From the NCBI GenBank assembly GCA_019637585.1, contig JAHBVL010000002.1, forward strand, positions 630,023 to 694,022: a stretch of DNA of 64,000 bases, in the 5' to 3' direction. The DNA is from Thermomicrobiales bacterium (GTDB lineage: Bacteria > Chloroflexota > Chloroflexia > Thermomicrobiales > UBA6265). The notes below the pieces were generated by a model, which made no database searches, was not told where the DNA came from, and worked only from the letters and a program-made list of their open reading frames with translations. Positions 24,672 to 34,321 of this stretch are shown piece by piece. The translations under genes were made by a program, and so were the position numbers. Position 1 is the stretch's first letter. Every line of letters begins with the position of its first letter.

Positions 24672-27113
24672 CTACTTTGTCGAAGGCAGCGGCCGATCGG
24701 ACGGGCCGGACCCTGCGGCGAAGGCGGCCGAGACGGCCGCCGTCCTGGTTCGGACACCGAGCTTGGTCAGTATGTGGGCGACGTGATTCTCGACGGTGCG
24801 GACGCTGATGAAGAGCACAGCGGCGATCTCGGGGTCGGTCATCCCGCTGGCCAGCAGGCCCAGCACTTCTCGCTCGCGCGCGGTCAGCAACCCAGCGAAC
24901 ACGCCGGCAGGTACGTTCTTGGGCAGCCCGGGCGGCGCCATCGCCTCCGCCACCGCCTGCCCCGCCCGCAGGGTTCGTCCGGCAGCCCAAGCGGCGGCGA
25001 ATGCCGGTTCGCCGAGGGCGGCTCGGGCTGTGGCCATTGCTCGCTCCAGCGCCGCCTGCGTCATTGCCAGGCGATACCGCAACCCGATCCGCTCGCGCTG
25101 CGCCTCGGATGAGCCAAGGAGCCGGGCGCCGAGCTCCATCTGTCCAACGCCAACCGTGGCGATTCCCAGTGCTTCGATCAATTCGGTGACCACACGTGTG
25201 CCGGGGTTTCCTTCCACCAGGCCCAACGCTTCCCGATAGAACTCCAGGGCTCGCACGTGCTCGCCCTGGTCGCGCGCCAGTTCACCGAGATCCTTGAGCA
25301 TCAGGATCATTCCTCCGGCGTACCCGGCTTCACGATGGCGTTGGAGTCCGGTTTCGAGACGCTCGACGGCCAGCGCGCGATCGCCGCGCATCCGGGCCAC
25401 CTCCGCCAGATTGGCCAGAGCCCACCCCACCACAATTCCCGCCAGCCGGGCGTCGGGCAGTTCGTCGGCAACATCAATGGCCTCTTCAAGCAGGATCGAA
25501 CCACGGTCCAGATCGCCCCGCTGACCGACCAACCAGCCCAGCAGGATCAATGCGAGCGCTGAGTGCAACACAGCACCCGCTTCCCGGCTGCTGGCCAGTC
25601 CCTCCGTCAGGCGAGCCTCCGCTTCCGGATTCGCCGACTGCAACGCTTCGATCATGCCAAGGTGGACGAGCGCTTTGGCCCGCTCGGTCTCCGTCGCACC
25701 ACTCCCAGGCGCCGTGACGCGTTCCAGCCATTCACTGCCCTCCTGGTAATAGCCTTGATCGGCCCAGAAACGACCCAGCGCAACGGACAGGCGAGAGAGC
25801 ATTTCGGTCTCGCCTGCCTCCAGAAACCAGTCCAGCGCCTCTCGCAGGTTTCCGTGTTCCGCCTCGAGATCCTCCAGGATCCGGTTGCCATCCGGCAGCA
25901 GGTCAGTGAGTTCATTGCGCTCGGCGAGAGACAGGAAGTCCGCCGCGTGGGCGTGGCGGACAGCGGCTGTTTCTCCGCTCGTCTCCAGCTGATCCAGGGC
26001 GAATTCCCGAATGGTTTCCAGCATGCGGTAGCGGGTGGCGCCGTCGGTTCGGATTTCGGTTTGCAGCAGGCTGGCGTCGATGAGCGTGGCCAGGCCGTCA
26101 AGAACATCAGGCGTCCAGTACCTATTGTCCGCACCTGTCCGGCGAGCCGTCTCGATCGCGACCTGTTCGGCTGCTTCCAACGTGAACCCGCCGGTGAAAA
26201 CGGCGAGGCGACGGAACATCACCTGCACGGCGGGCGCGAGGAGGTCGTGACTCCAGGCGATGGCGCTTCGCATCGTCCGCAACCGGCTCGGTTGGTCTCG
26301 CGAGCCGCCGGTGAGCAAGGGCAATCGCCGGTCGAGCCGGTCAAGCAGATCGGGCAGTGCCAGATGGCGAACTCGGTGCGCAACCAACTCGATAGCGAGT
26401 GGCAGTCCGTCGACCCGCCGGCAGATTTCCGCAACCTGCGGCGCAGTGACCTCAGTCAGGGCGAACGATGCCGCCACCGATTGGGCTCGATGGGCGAACA
26501 ACTGAATCGCCGAAGACTGAACCAACTCCTCAAGGGAGGCCACGGCGTGGGGATCTGGAACCGTCAGGGGAGGTACTGCAAGAGCGTGCTCACCTTCCAC
26601 CCGCAGCAGGACCCTGCTCGTCACCAGGATCTTCAACCGCGGGCACGCTGCCAGCAAGTCAGAAAGAATTGACGCCGCACCATGGACCTGCTCGAAGTTG
26701 TCCACCACCAGGAGGGTGTCGGCCGCGCCGAGTGCCGATGTCAAAGCGTCGAGTGCGCGAGTTCGGCCGGGCGGCTCAACGCCGATCGCGTGGGCGATTG
26801 ACGCAGTCACCAGATCGGCGTCGCGGACGGACGCCAGTGGGACAAAGCGCACGCCACCGGCGAAAGCGCCCCCCAAATCAGCGGCGAGGCGAAGCGCGAG
26901 GCGGGTCTTGCCGATGCCGCCGGGTCCCGTCAGGGTCAGCAGGCGCACGTCGGCACGGCGGATCAGCTCCTGGGCCAGCGCCAGCTCCCGCTCGCGGCCG
27001 ACGAGCGAGGTCAAGGGAACAGGCAGGCTGACCGTCCCGCCTGGGAGCAACGAGAACTCGGGGCGAGGCGTCAGCGCGAGTATGGAGAGATTATTGGATG
27101 TGGGCGTCCCCAT
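24672..27113 (-). CDS. ATPase-TPR-LuxR transcriptional regulator
   Basis: About 813 aa signal-dependent activator of the type with an N-terminal P-loop ATPase (LTSLVGRERELALAQ, then Walker A LTLTGPGGIGKTRLALRLA and Walker B-like DTLLVVDNFEQVH). A long helical TPR-like region covers about residues 370-730. A C-terminal LuxR helix-turn-helix reads LLTAREREVLGLLASGMTDP then EIAAVLFISVRTVENHVAHI. The first ATG that gives a normal leader is 27113; upstream ATGs at 27155, 27158 and 27218 remain possible and none has a clear ribosome-binding site. It lies upstream of four exported-protein genes on the same strand and is divergent from the enolase-superfamily gene, so either may be its target. Confidence 0.88.
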   Translation of the reverse strand: MGTPTSNNLSILALTPRPEFSLLPGGTVSLPVPLTSLVGRERELALAQELIRRADVRLLTLTGPGGIGKTRLALRLAADLGGAFAGGVRFVPLASVRDADLVTASIAHAIGVEPPGRTRALDALTSALGAADTLLVVDNFEQVHGAASILSDLLAACPRLKILVTSRVLLRVEGEHALAVPPLTVPDPHAVASLEELVQSSAIQLFAHRAQSVAASFALTEVTAPQVAEICRRVDGLPLAIELVAHRVRHLALPDLLDRLDRRLPLLTGGSRDQPSRLRTMRSAIAWSHDLLAPAVQVMFRRLAVFTGGFTLEAAEQVAIETARRTGADNRYWTPDVLDGLATLIDASLLQTEIRTDGATRYRMLETIREFALDQLETSGETAAVRHAHAADFLSLAERNELTDLLPDGNRILEDLEAEHGNLREALDWFLEAGETEMLSRLSVALGRFWADQGYYQEGSEWLERVTAPGSGATETERAKALVHLGMIEALQSANPEAEARLTEGLASSREAGAVLHSALALILLGWLVGQRGDLDRGSILLEEAIDVADELPDARLAGIVVGWALANLAEVARMRGDRALAVERLETGLQRHREAGYAGGMILMLKDLGELARDQGEHVRALEFYREALGLVEGNPGTRVVTELIEALGIATVGVGQMELGARLLGSSEAQRERIGLRYRLAMTQAALERAMATARAALGEPAFAAAWAAGRTLRAGQAVAEAMAPPGLPKNVPAGVFAGLLTAREREVLGLLASGMTDPEIAAVLFISVRTVENHVAHILTKLGVRTRTAAVSAAFAAGSGPSDRPLPSTK

Positions 27114-27285
27114 GCGGCGGCAACCAATCGCTGCTGGGCGGCTTGTCGCGCTCATCATGAGGGAGGGTCGCCGTCCCGTCAACGCACCCGCTTGTTCCAG
27201 CGTATCGGGCACATCCATGTGATGCCCATTGCGTACAATTGGGCTGTTTCGACAACCGATTTCTCAATCCAAAGGGGTGGGCGCT

Positions 27286-28491
27286 TTGAGAATCACGGAT
27301 ATCAAGTGCGCTGTGATCGCCGACAGTCCGGTTGTGCGCATCGTCACCGACGAAGGCATCGACGGCTGGAGCCAGATCGAAACGCCGAAACCCTACGTGC
27401 AACCGATGGTGCTCCAGCTGAAGCCCTGGCTGGTCGGGGAAGACCCTACGAACGTCGAACGGGTGATGAAGCGCATCCGCAGCCGGGGTGGCTTCAAACC
27501 TTGGGGTTCCGCGGTCAGCGCGATCGAGATCGCGCTCTGGGATCTCGCCGGAAAAGCGCTCGGGACGCCGGTCTACAAGCTGCTGGGCGGCAAGGTGCGG
27601 GACAAGGTTCGCACCTATCGCACCTTCTACCATCATGAGATCGCCGCGGAGCACACCGCGGCCGATTACACCCGCTGGGCGGCCGAAGCGAAAGCGCTGC
27701 CGGGCGGCTACAAGATGTTCAAGCTGCCGTCGAGTTTTCATTCCGACATGGCTGTGGATATGCCCGACTACTTCTACGGAGAAGCTCACAAGAAAGCGCC
27801 CTACCCCTACCCGAATCGCGGGCTCGTGACCGAAGCCGGATTCGAGCACGCGGTGGGGGCGATCACGGCGGCGAAAGAAGCGCTCGGTCCGGGATATGGA
27901 CTGGCGGTTGATGCCGGGCCTGGCTATCTCGCCTATGACGCGCTCCGCTTCGCGAAAGCGGTCGAGCCGCTGCATCTGCTCTGGGTCGAGGACATGATCA
28001 CCGGCGACTACTCACCCTTCGTGAATGCGGACGTTTATCGCGACGTGACGCACGCCACCACCACGCCGATTCACACTGGCGAGCAAATCTACCTTCGGCA
28101 GAACTACAAAGACCTGATCGAGAAGCATGCGGTGAATGTGATCGGTCCCGACCCCTGCGATGTCGGCGGCATTGCCGAGCTGAAATGGATCGCCGAGTAC
28201 GCCGACTTGCACGGCATTGCGATCGCGCCGCACGGAACGGCGAATGGCGTTTTCGGATTGGCGAGCCTCATTCAGGTTTGCGCCTGTTTGCCCGACAACT
28301 ACCTCGCGTTCGAGTATCCGGCCCGGTTCGAGGCGGAGGGATTCTGGTACGACATCGTCGATGGGTTCGATGGCAATCCAGTGGTCGACGGAATGATCGA
28401 CGTCCCGGATCGGCCCGGTCTTGGGGTGAATCTCATCCCGGAGGCGGCGAAAACCCACCTGCTCCCCGAGGACGCCGGTTTCTTCGATTGA
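27286..28491 (+). CDS. Enolase-superfamily dehydratase/racemase (mandelate racemase group)
   Basis: About 402 aa TIM-barrel enzyme that abstracts an alpha-proton from a carboxylate, most likely an acid sugar. WGSAVSAIEIALWDLAGKALGTPVYKLLGGKVRDKVRTY is the family hallmark. Metal ligands are visible in GLAVDAGPGY (Asp), LLWVEDMITG (Glu) and HTGEQIYLRQ (Glu), and a catalytic His in IAPHGTANGVFG. This set resembles galactonate/mannonate-type dehydratases. The TTG at 27286 (following AAAGGGGTGG) is preferred; an upstream TTG at 27229 is open. A TACAAT hexamer at 27234-27239 could be a -10 element. The exact substrate is unknown. Confidence 0.85.
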   Translation: MRITDIKCAVIADSPVVRIVTDEGIDGWSQIETPKPYVQPMVLQLKPWLVGEDPTNVERVMKRIRSRGGFKPWGSAVSAIEIALWDLAGKALGTPVYKLLGGKVRDKVRTYRTFYHHEIAAEHTAADYTRWAAEAKALPGGYKMFKLPSSFHSDMAVDMPDYFYGEAHKKAPYPYPNRGLVTEAGFEHAVGAITAAKEALGPGYGLAVDAGPGYLAYDALRFAKAVEPLHLLWVEDMITGDYSPFVNADVYRDVTHATTTPIHTGEQIYLRQNYKDLIEKHAVNVIGPDPCDVGGIAELKWIAEYADLHGIAIAPHGTANGVFGLASLIQVCACLPDNYLAFEYPARFEAEGFWYDIVDGFDGNPVVDGMIDVPDRPGLGVNLIPEAAKTHLLPEDAGFFD

Positions 28492-28520
28492 GTGAATCGC
28501 AATCGGCCAGAACAAAAACA

Positions 28521-28546
28521 GAGGAGAGCGCGATCGCGCTCTCCTC
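28521..28546. terminator. Strong palindromic terminator, best oriented for the minus strand
   Basis: GAGGAGAGCGC-GATC-GCGCTCTCCTC is a perfect 11-bp stem with a four-base loop, 29 bases beyond the enolase-family stop and 27 bases beyond the small cysteine protein's stop on the opposite strand. On the minus strand it is followed by a T-rich run (28509-28520), giving an intrinsic terminator for the small gene. It may act in both directions. Confidence 0.8.
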
Positions 28547-28573
28547 TTGGCAGTACCGGGTCTACCGCGTGCG

Positions 28574-28783
28574 TTATGCCTGCGGAGCCGCCTGGAATGC
28601 CTGGCAACCGCTGATCGGCGTCACCATGAGGTTCAGCTTCTCATGCTCCGGCAGGCCGCACGGAACCACCAGTTTCTCTGGCGCCTCATGCTTGAGCCGG
28701 ATCTGAATCAGCTGCACATCGTTCGCCTGCTTTTCGCCGAAGTGAACGCAGAGTCCACACTGTCCATCTTGTACCTGAAGCAT
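28574..28783 (-). CDS. Small four-cysteine protein, putative zinc binder
   Basis: 69 aa protein beginning MLQVQDGQCGLCVHFGE, with a C-x2-C pair at 9 and 12 and two further cysteines near VVPCGLP and ISGCQAF. The pattern suggests a small zinc ribbon. The ribosome-binding site AAGGAGGT is a perfect match to the anti-Shine-Dalgarno seven or eight bases before the ATG, the strongest in the window, and a strong terminator follows, so it is probably well expressed as a single gene. I recall similar unnamed small proteins in Planctomycetes and other phyla; the function is unknown. The 301 bases upstream of it (28784-29084) hold no other gene. Confidence 0.75.
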   Translation of the reverse strand: MLQVQDGQCGLCVHFGEKQANDVQLIQIRLKHEAPEKLVVPCGLPEHEKLNLMVTPISGCQAFQAAPQA

Positions 28784-29084
28784 CGAAGTAACCTCCTTGT
28801 TACGTGCCCGCCCAGTTGATTCCTGAACGTCTGAGTTCAGCGTAGCACCTTTTCGAGATAATTTCCATAGGTTAATAATCTGACTCGCTGGGTCGGAATT
28901 TGCCTCATCAATGGCTTCTTTTCCAAGGTATGAATCTGCTGTTTGCGCTGCGCGCAGCGAAGCTGTCCCCCTGCTCGGTTCACGCAGGTTGCATGCCAAC
29001 CAGATGCTCAGACTGGCGGGCAGCAGCACCAGGCTAGCCCGGCCTATTGATCATGTAGACCCCGGCACAGCGCTGGGTTCGACG

Positions 29085-30065
29085 TTACTGGAGAGTGGGT
29101 CTCACAATGCACCGAAACGTGATGTGATTGGTCCCGGTGTCGACCGGATGACTCATACGGGCGGCTGGTCGGTAGCGTTTGCAGTAGTTTTCGGCACAGG
29201 CGAACGATCCCCCCTTCAAAACGCGACGGGGAATGCTCGCCGGATCGGTTGGATCGACACTTCCTCCGATGTCGGTGTTGAGCGGATTGCGCCTCTCCCC
29301 ACCGCAACACGGGGAGGCCGGGGTATGGACATTTGCGTAGAAGTCGCTGGTCCATTCCCAGGCATTGCCGATCATGTCGAAGAGGCCATAGCCGTTGGGT
29401 GGAAACGACCCGATCGGCGCGGTTCGGGCGAAACCGTCCAGCTCCAGGTTCTCCCAGGGGAACTGCCCCTGCCAGAAATTGGCCAGATGGCGTCCTTTCG
29501 GGGTCAGTTCGTCTCCCCAGGCGAACTCGGCTCCATCCACCCCACCGCGCGCCGCAAATTCCCACTCCGCTTCGGTCGGAAGTTCCTTGCCTGCCCATTT
29601 GGCATACGCTTCGACATCCTCCCACGCCACATGGACAACCGGATGCCGGTCTCGTCCATGCAACGTACTACCAGGACCATCGGGCGCCCGCCAGTTGGCC
29701 CCGGCAACCCACGCCCACCAGTTGAAGTGACTATTCAGCGGCACCGGCCCCGGCGGCGGTGTGAACACCACTGATCCCGCCACCAGCATGTCTGGCAGCG
29801 CACCGGGATAGTCCTCGGCCCGAGGAACCTGCTCGGCTACCGTGACGTACCCGGTCTCCTTGACGAAGCGGCGAAAGTCGGCGTTGGTCACCTGATGTCG
29901 ATCGATCCAGAAACCATCAACCGACACCCGATGCGCGGGAGCCTCCTCCGGATAGTGATGGTCGGAGCCCATCGTGAAACTCCCGCCGTCGATCCAGATC
30001 ATGTTCCTGGGGGCGGCTGCCGACCGGCTGGACACTCCGGGATTGATCGTCTGTTTCGAGCTCAT
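29085..30065 (-). CDS. Formylglycine-generating enzyme (SUMF1/FGE family)
   Basis: About 326 aa. The FGE fold is recognised by MIWIDGGSFTMGS, FWIDRHQVTNADFRRFVKETGY, HPVVHVAWEDVEAYAKWAGKELPTEAEWEFAARGG and GLFDMIGNAWEWTSD. The C-terminal RVLKGGSFACAENYCKRYRP contains both active-site cysteines five residues apart, as in catalytic FGE that oxidises a sulfatase Cys to formylglycine with copper and oxygen. Other relatives (EgtB, NirV) lack this pair. ATG 30065 follows AGAGGAGC. No sulfatase gene is in the window, so its client lies elsewhere. It is divergent from the sarcosine-oxidase-like gene. Confidence 0.88.
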   Translation of the reverse strand: MSSKQTINPGVSSRSAAAPRNMIWIDGGSFTMGSDHHYPEEAPAHRVSVDGFWIDRHQVTNADFRRFVKETGYVTVAEQVPRAEDYPGALPDMLVAGSVVFTPPPGPVPLNSHFNWWAWVAGANWRAPDGPGSTLHGRDRHPVVHVAWEDVEAYAKWAGKELPTEAEWEFAARGGVDGAEFAWGDELTPKGRHLANFWQGQFPWENLELDGFARTAPIGSFPPNGYGLFDMIGNAWEWTSDFYANVHTPASPCCGGERRNPLNTDIGGSVDPTDPASIPRRVLKGGSFACAENYCKRYRPAARMSHPVDTGTNHITFRCIVRPTLQ

Positions 30066-30249
30066 GGCCGCTCCTCTGCGCAACCGCTTTGCCCGAACGC
30101 ACGTCTGGCGCATCCGGGCAGTCCTACGGTACCCGAGGATCGCTGAGTCGTCATCCGTCAATGGTGGTAGCGTGTCGCACGCGGCTATTCCTTCGCCGCC
30201 GTTGTACACCGTTCCGATTGCGCGACCATCGCGACACTACGGAGGGCTG

Positions 30250-31443
30250 ATGTCAGTGCGACGATCCTACGATGTCATCGTGATTGGTTGCGGGGGTATC
30301 GGAAGCGCCGCCGCCTACTGGCTGGCCCGTGCAGGAGCCAGCGTCCTCTGTCTCGAACAATTCGAGCTTGGTCACCACAACGGCAGCTCGCAGGACCACT
30401 CCCGCATCATCCGTCGCTCCTACCACGATCCCAACTACACGGTGCTCGCCCGACCGGCATACGAGCTCTGGGACCAGATCGAGCAAGAATCAGGGGTGCA
30501 TCTGGTCACCAAGTGTGGCGGGCTCGACTTCGAGCGCCTCGGCACGACAGGACCGAAAGACCTCAGCCATTGCGCGGCGGCAATGACCGAGCAGGGCGTT
30601 CCTTTCGAGGAGCTCGACGCCAAAGCGCTGATGGAACGCTGGCCACAATTGACACTCGACAGCGATGTCCGCGGGCTCTTCCAGCCGGACGGTGGACTGG
30701 TCGATCCCGGCAAGTCGATCGCCGTTCACGTGGCGCTGGCCAGACTTCATGGAGCCGAGATCAAAGAGAGCACGGCGGTCACCGGACTGAAGTCGACCAG
30801 CGCCGGCGTCGAAGTCGTCACTTCTGGAGGAACGTTCGGCGCGCAGCATGTCGTGCTGACCTGCGGAGCCTGGACCAACGATCTCCTGGGACATCTTGGC
30901 CTGCGCTGGCCTCTCACGATCACCCAGGAACAGGTCACCTACTTCGCCACGCCCCACATTGCCGACTTCGCACCGAACCGGTTTCCGGTCTGGATCTGGC
31001 GGGCGCCCACCGAGTTCTATGGATTTCCGGTCTACGGCGAGGTGGCCACAAAAGCCGGGCAGGATGTCGGCGGTCCGGAGGTCACTACGGAAACCCGCAC
31101 ATTCGAACCCGACGCTCCGACGCGACAGCGCCTCGTCGACTTCCTGCTCCAAACGATGCCGGGGTTCGTTGGCCCGGAGCTCTATACGAAAACCTGCCTC
31201 TACACGATGCCGCCCGATCGCAATTTCGTCATCGATTTCGTGCCGGGCTACGAGAACGTCAGCGTCGTTGCCGACGCGGCGCATGCGTTCAAGTTCGCCA
31301 CGTTGATCGGCAAGATCATGAGCGAGCTGGCGCTGGATGGCGCTACCGGTTACCCGATCGACGCATTCCGGGCCGACCGCCCAGCGCTGACTGGGGATTT
31401 CGCACCGATTTTCCGCAACGAAGCCGTGATGAATCACGGTTGA
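30250..31443 (+). CDS. Monomeric sarcosine oxidase-like flavoprotein
   Basis: 397 aa amine oxidase of the MSOX/N-methyltryptophan oxidase group, which demethylates secondary amines such as sarcosine with formation of H2O2. The dinucleotide site is VIVIGCGGIGSAAAYWLARA. HHNGSSQDHSRIIRRSYHD is the flavin-loop signature. Cys316 in YTKTCLYTMPPDRNFVIDF matches the cysteine that covalently holds FAD in MSOX. The start at ATG 30250 has GGAGGG just upstream. It is followed 14 bases later by a BHMT-like methyltransferase gene, which supports a role in methylamine or betaine breakdown. Confidence 0.88.
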   Translation: MSVRRSYDVIVIGCGGIGSAAAYWLARAGASVLCLEQFELGHHNGSSQDHSRIIRRSYHDPNYTVLARPAYELWDQIEQESGVHLVTKCGGLDFERLGTTGPKDLSHCAAAMTEQGVPFEELDAKALMERWPQLTLDSDVRGLFQPDGGLVDPGKSIAVHVALARLHGAEIKESTAVTGLKSTSAGVEVVTSGGTFGAQHVVLTCGAWTNDLLGHLGLRWPLTITQEQVTYFATPHIADFAPNRFPVWIWRAPTEFYGFPVYGEVATKAGQDVGGPEVTTETRTFEPDAPTRQRLVDFLLQTMPGFVGPELYTKTCLYTMPPDRNFVIDFVPGYENVSVVADAAHAFKFATLIGKIMSELALDGATGYPIDAFRADRPALTGDFAPIFRNEAVMNHG

Positions 31444-31457
31444 CAAGGAGCCACAAC

Positions 31458-32513
31458 GTGTCTGCGAACGCATCAAAACGAGGACCGGGTTTGCTGGAAC
31501 GCCTGGAGGCCGGACCAGTCATCTGCGCCGAGGGCTATCTCTTCGAGTTCGAACGGCGCGGCTATCTCCAAGCCGGCGCCTATGTGCCCGAGGTCGTCCT
31601 CGAATACCCAGATGAGGTCAGCGAGCTGCATCGCACGTTCGTCCGGGCCGGGTCCGATGTGGTGGAAGCCTTCACCTATTACGCTCACCGCGAAAAACTG
31701 AAGCTGATCGGCCGCGAGAATGATCTGGAAGCGATCAACCGGAAGGCGCTCGACCTGGCCCGGGAGATCGCCGACGATACGGGAGCGCTCCTGGCCGGGA
31801 ACATCTGCAACACCAATGTCTTTCTCGGCGACGATGCCTCCCGCACCGCCGTTCGGGCCATGTTCGACGAGCAGATCGGCTGGGCAGTCGATGCGGGCGT
31901 CGATTTCATCATCGGCGAAACCTTCTCCTGGGGCGAAGAAGCCTTGATCGCCCTGGAAGCGATCCGCGCAACGGGCAAACCCTCGGTGATCACCCTGTCG
32001 ATCCATCAGCAACCACAGGTGCGGGAGGGATGGTCGCCTGCCGAAACGTGCCGGCGCCTCGAAGCGGCCGGAGCAGACGTGGTCGGCATGAACTGCATTC
32101 GGGGACCGCAAACCATGCTCCCGGAAATCCGCGCGATTCGGGAAACGGTCTCCTGCCACGTGGCGGCGCTCCCCGTTCCCTACCGAACGACCGAGTCGGA
32201 ACCGACCTTTCAGTCATTGCGCGACCCCGACTATCCCGATCCACCGGGTGGCCGCCCATTTCCCACCGCGCTCGATCCATTCACCTGCAATCGCTACGAG
32301 CTTGCCGATTTCGCCCGCGACGCCCACGCACTCGGCGTGAATTACCTGGGCGTCTGTTGCGGCGCCGGACCACATCACATTCGCAGCGTCGCCGAAGCGC
32401 TCGGCAGAACGCCGCCGGCCAGTCGCTACTCACCCGACATGTCCAAACATGCCTTCCTGGGAACCGACAAGCAGTTGAAATCAGCCAATCAGCAGTACGC
32501 GCGGGAGCTCTGA
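31458..32513 (+). CDS. Homocysteine S-methyltransferase family protein, BHMT-like
   Basis: 351 aa zinc methyltransferase of the family that moves a methyl group from betaine or S-methylmethionine to homocysteine. The zinc-binding cysteines are Cys213 (GMNCIRGP) and Cys300-Cys301 (LGVCCGAGPHHIRSVAEAL). The N-terminal region (EGYLFEFERRGYLQAGAYVP, LHRTFVRAGSDVVEAFTYYA) is closest by eye to betaine-homocysteine methyltransferase. The start is GTG 31458 with AAGGAG seven bases upstream. Its place between a sarcosine-oxidase-like gene and a gamma-glutamyltransferase-like gene suggests linked betaine, sarcosine and methionine metabolism. The methyl donor is inferred. Confidence 0.88.
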   Translation: MSANASKRGPGLLERLEAGPVICAEGYLFEFERRGYLQAGAYVPEVVLEYPDEVSELHRTFVRAGSDVVEAFTYYAHREKLKLIGRENDLEAINRKALDLAREIADDTGALLAGNICNTNVFLGDDASRTAVRAMFDEQIGWAVDAGVDFIIGETFSWGEEALIALEAIRATGKPSVITLSIHQQPQVREGWSPAETCRRLEAAGADVVGMNCIRGPQTMLPEIRAIRETVSCHVAALPVPYRTTESEPTFQSLRDPDYPDPPGGRPFPTALDPFTCNRYELADFARDAHALGVNYLGVCCGAGPHHIRSVAEALGRTPPASRYSPDMSKHAFLGTDKQLKSANQQYAREL

Positions 32514-32516
32514 GGC

Positions 32517-34244
32517 ATGACCGGATCATCCGTGCCCATTCCGACGTCGAAAACAGCACGCCCGCAAATCACCGCGCAGCGAGGCGTTGTGGCAGGTGGC
32601 GATCAGCGGGAAGCGGACGCCGGAGTCCGGATCATGCAGGAGGGAGGCAACGCCGTCGACGCGCTGGTCGCCGCGGCCTTCGTGGGCTACGTCGTCGAAC
32701 CCGACAGCTGCGGAATCGGCGGCTACGGCCGGCTGGCCATCTACCTGGAAGAGCAGCAGGAACTCGTCACCGTCGACCATTATGTTCGCGCGCCGCTGGC
32801 CGCAACAGATACGATGTTCAAGGTGATCGACGGGGGCGACAGACTCTACTACGGCTGGCCGCAGGTGGTCGATCGGGCCAACGAATGGGGGTATCGCTCC
32901 ATCGCCGTTCCCGGAGCGGTAGCTGGTCTCTATGAAGCCCACCGGCAGTTCGGTCAGCTAGCCTGGGAGCGAGTGCTCACCCCGGCTATCGAAGCGGCGG
33001 AGGCGGGCCTCGAAGTCACCTGGGATCTGGTTCTCTCGATTTCCGGCCGTATTCGGGAGATTCGGTCGCTGCCCTGCGTCGCAGAGTTTCTCTTGCCTGG
33101 CGGCGAACCACCCAGGCACCGGAACGGCTTCAATCAGGGTGGACATCATCTCGATCTCTCCGACCTGGCCCGAACCCTGCGCCGGATCGCCTCGGAAGGA
33201 CCAACCGGGTTCTATGACGGTCCGGTCGCCGATGCGATCGTGACCGAGGTGCAGTCACACGGCGGGATTCTCTCTCACGACGACCTGACCTCCTACCGGC
33301 CAAAGGTCATGCGAGAGAAAGCACAGCGATTCGCCGGTGTGGACTACATCACCGCCTGGGACCAGGTCGGATACGAAGCGCTGAACATCCTCGATCAGTT
33401 CGATCTTCCCAACTTCGATCCAAACGGTCTCCCATTCCGGCATCTGATGGCCGAGGCGCTCGGAGCAGCATTTGTCGACAACATGTTCTGGTATGGCGAT
33501 CCGGAATATGTCGACAGTCCAGTCAGCGGCCTCTCCAGCCAGGCCTTCGCCGCCGAGCGAGCCGGATCGATCAGCTTCGAACGGGCGATGAACCGGCCAA
33601 TCCCGGTTGCCGATCCCCGGCCACACGACGACGAATCGCTCGATCCCGACTTCGATCCCCAAGTCCCATCCGTCGGAGGCACGCACGGCACGTCGCAAAT
33701 GGCGGCCATGGATGGGGCCGGAAACATCGCCACCCTTTGCACCAGCCTTTCGAGCGCATTCGGATCGCTCGTGCGTGTGCCCGGCACCGGCATCTTCCTG
33801 AACAACTCGATGCAGAATTTCGATCCCCGGCCGGGCCGGGCCAATGCGATCGCTCCAGGCAAGATGCCGATCTTCGCCGCGCCCACCATCGCCGCGGCCC
33901 AGAACGGCAAGGGGCGCTTCGGGGCAGCCGGCTCGGGAGGATACCGAATCGAAACTGCCGTCCTTCATACAACAGTCGGTCATCTCACTCATGGCATGAG
34001 TCTGCAAGACGCCATCGATCTGCCCCGCGTGCACTGCCAGGGCCGGGAGACCGTCGTCGACTCCCGCATTCCAGAGGCGATCAGACACGAACTCGCGGCA
34101 CTGGGACATCAGGTCGTCGATGCCGAGGAAACGCCCGGCGCGCTGAACTTCGCCCGGGTTGTGGCGGTCGGACGAGATCCGCAGACCGGAGAGCTGATCG
34201 CCTCCAGCGGGCCATTCTGGTCGACGGCAGTAGCGGGTTGGTGA
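32517..34244 (+). CDS. Gamma-glutamyltransferase-family (Ntn hydrolase) protein
   Basis: 575 aa. The family block QRGVVAGGDQREADAGVRIM then QEGGNAVDALVAAAFV is at the N-terminus. The self-cleavage and catalytic Thr are expected in VGGTHGTSQMAAMDGAGNIA, and GSGGYRIETAVL with GMSLQDAIDLPRVHCQG is near the end. No signal peptide is visible, so it is probably cytoplasmic, unlike classic GGT. It starts 3 bases after the BHMT-like stop and is translationally close to it. Substrates may be gamma-glutamyl amines or amides, but this is only suggested by context. Confidence 0.87.
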   Translation: MTGSSVPIPTSKTARPQITAQRGVVAGGDQREADAGVRIMQEGGNAVDALVAAAFVGYVVEPDSCGIGGYGRLAIYLEEQQELVTVDHYVRAPLAATDTMFKVIDGGDRLYYGWPQVVDRANEWGYRSIAVPGAVAGLYEAHRQFGQLAWERVLTPAIEAAEAGLEVTWDLVLSISGRIREIRSLPCVAEFLLPGGEPPRHRNGFNQGGHHLDLSDLARTLRRIASEGPTGFYDGPVADAIVTEVQSHGGILSHDDLTSYRPKVMREKAQRFAGVDYITAWDQVGYEALNILDQFDLPNFDPNGLPFRHLMAEALGAAFVDNMFWYGDPEYVDSPVSGLSSQAFAAERAGSISFERAMNRPIPVADPRPHDDESLDPDFDPQVPSVGGTHGTSQMAAMDGAGNIATLCTSLSSAFGSLVRVPGTGIFLNNSMQNFDPRPGRANAIAPGKMPIFAAPTIAAAQNGKGRFGAAGSGGYRIETAVLHTTVGHLTHGMSLQDAIDLPRVHCQGRETVVDSRIPEAIRHELAALGHQVVDAEETPGALNFARVVAVGRDPQTGELIASSGPFWSTAVAGW

Positions 34245-34321
34245 GGGCTTCTCACAAGGGCAACCCATGCACGTCATACCCACCATACGCGGCCGTCGAT
34301 CGGCAAAATGGAGGTAGGGCG

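Noticed and set aside
29085-30065. EgtB or NirV-type protein instead of FGE
   Set aside because: No DinB-like N-terminal domain is present, and both FGE active-site cysteines are present five residues apart.
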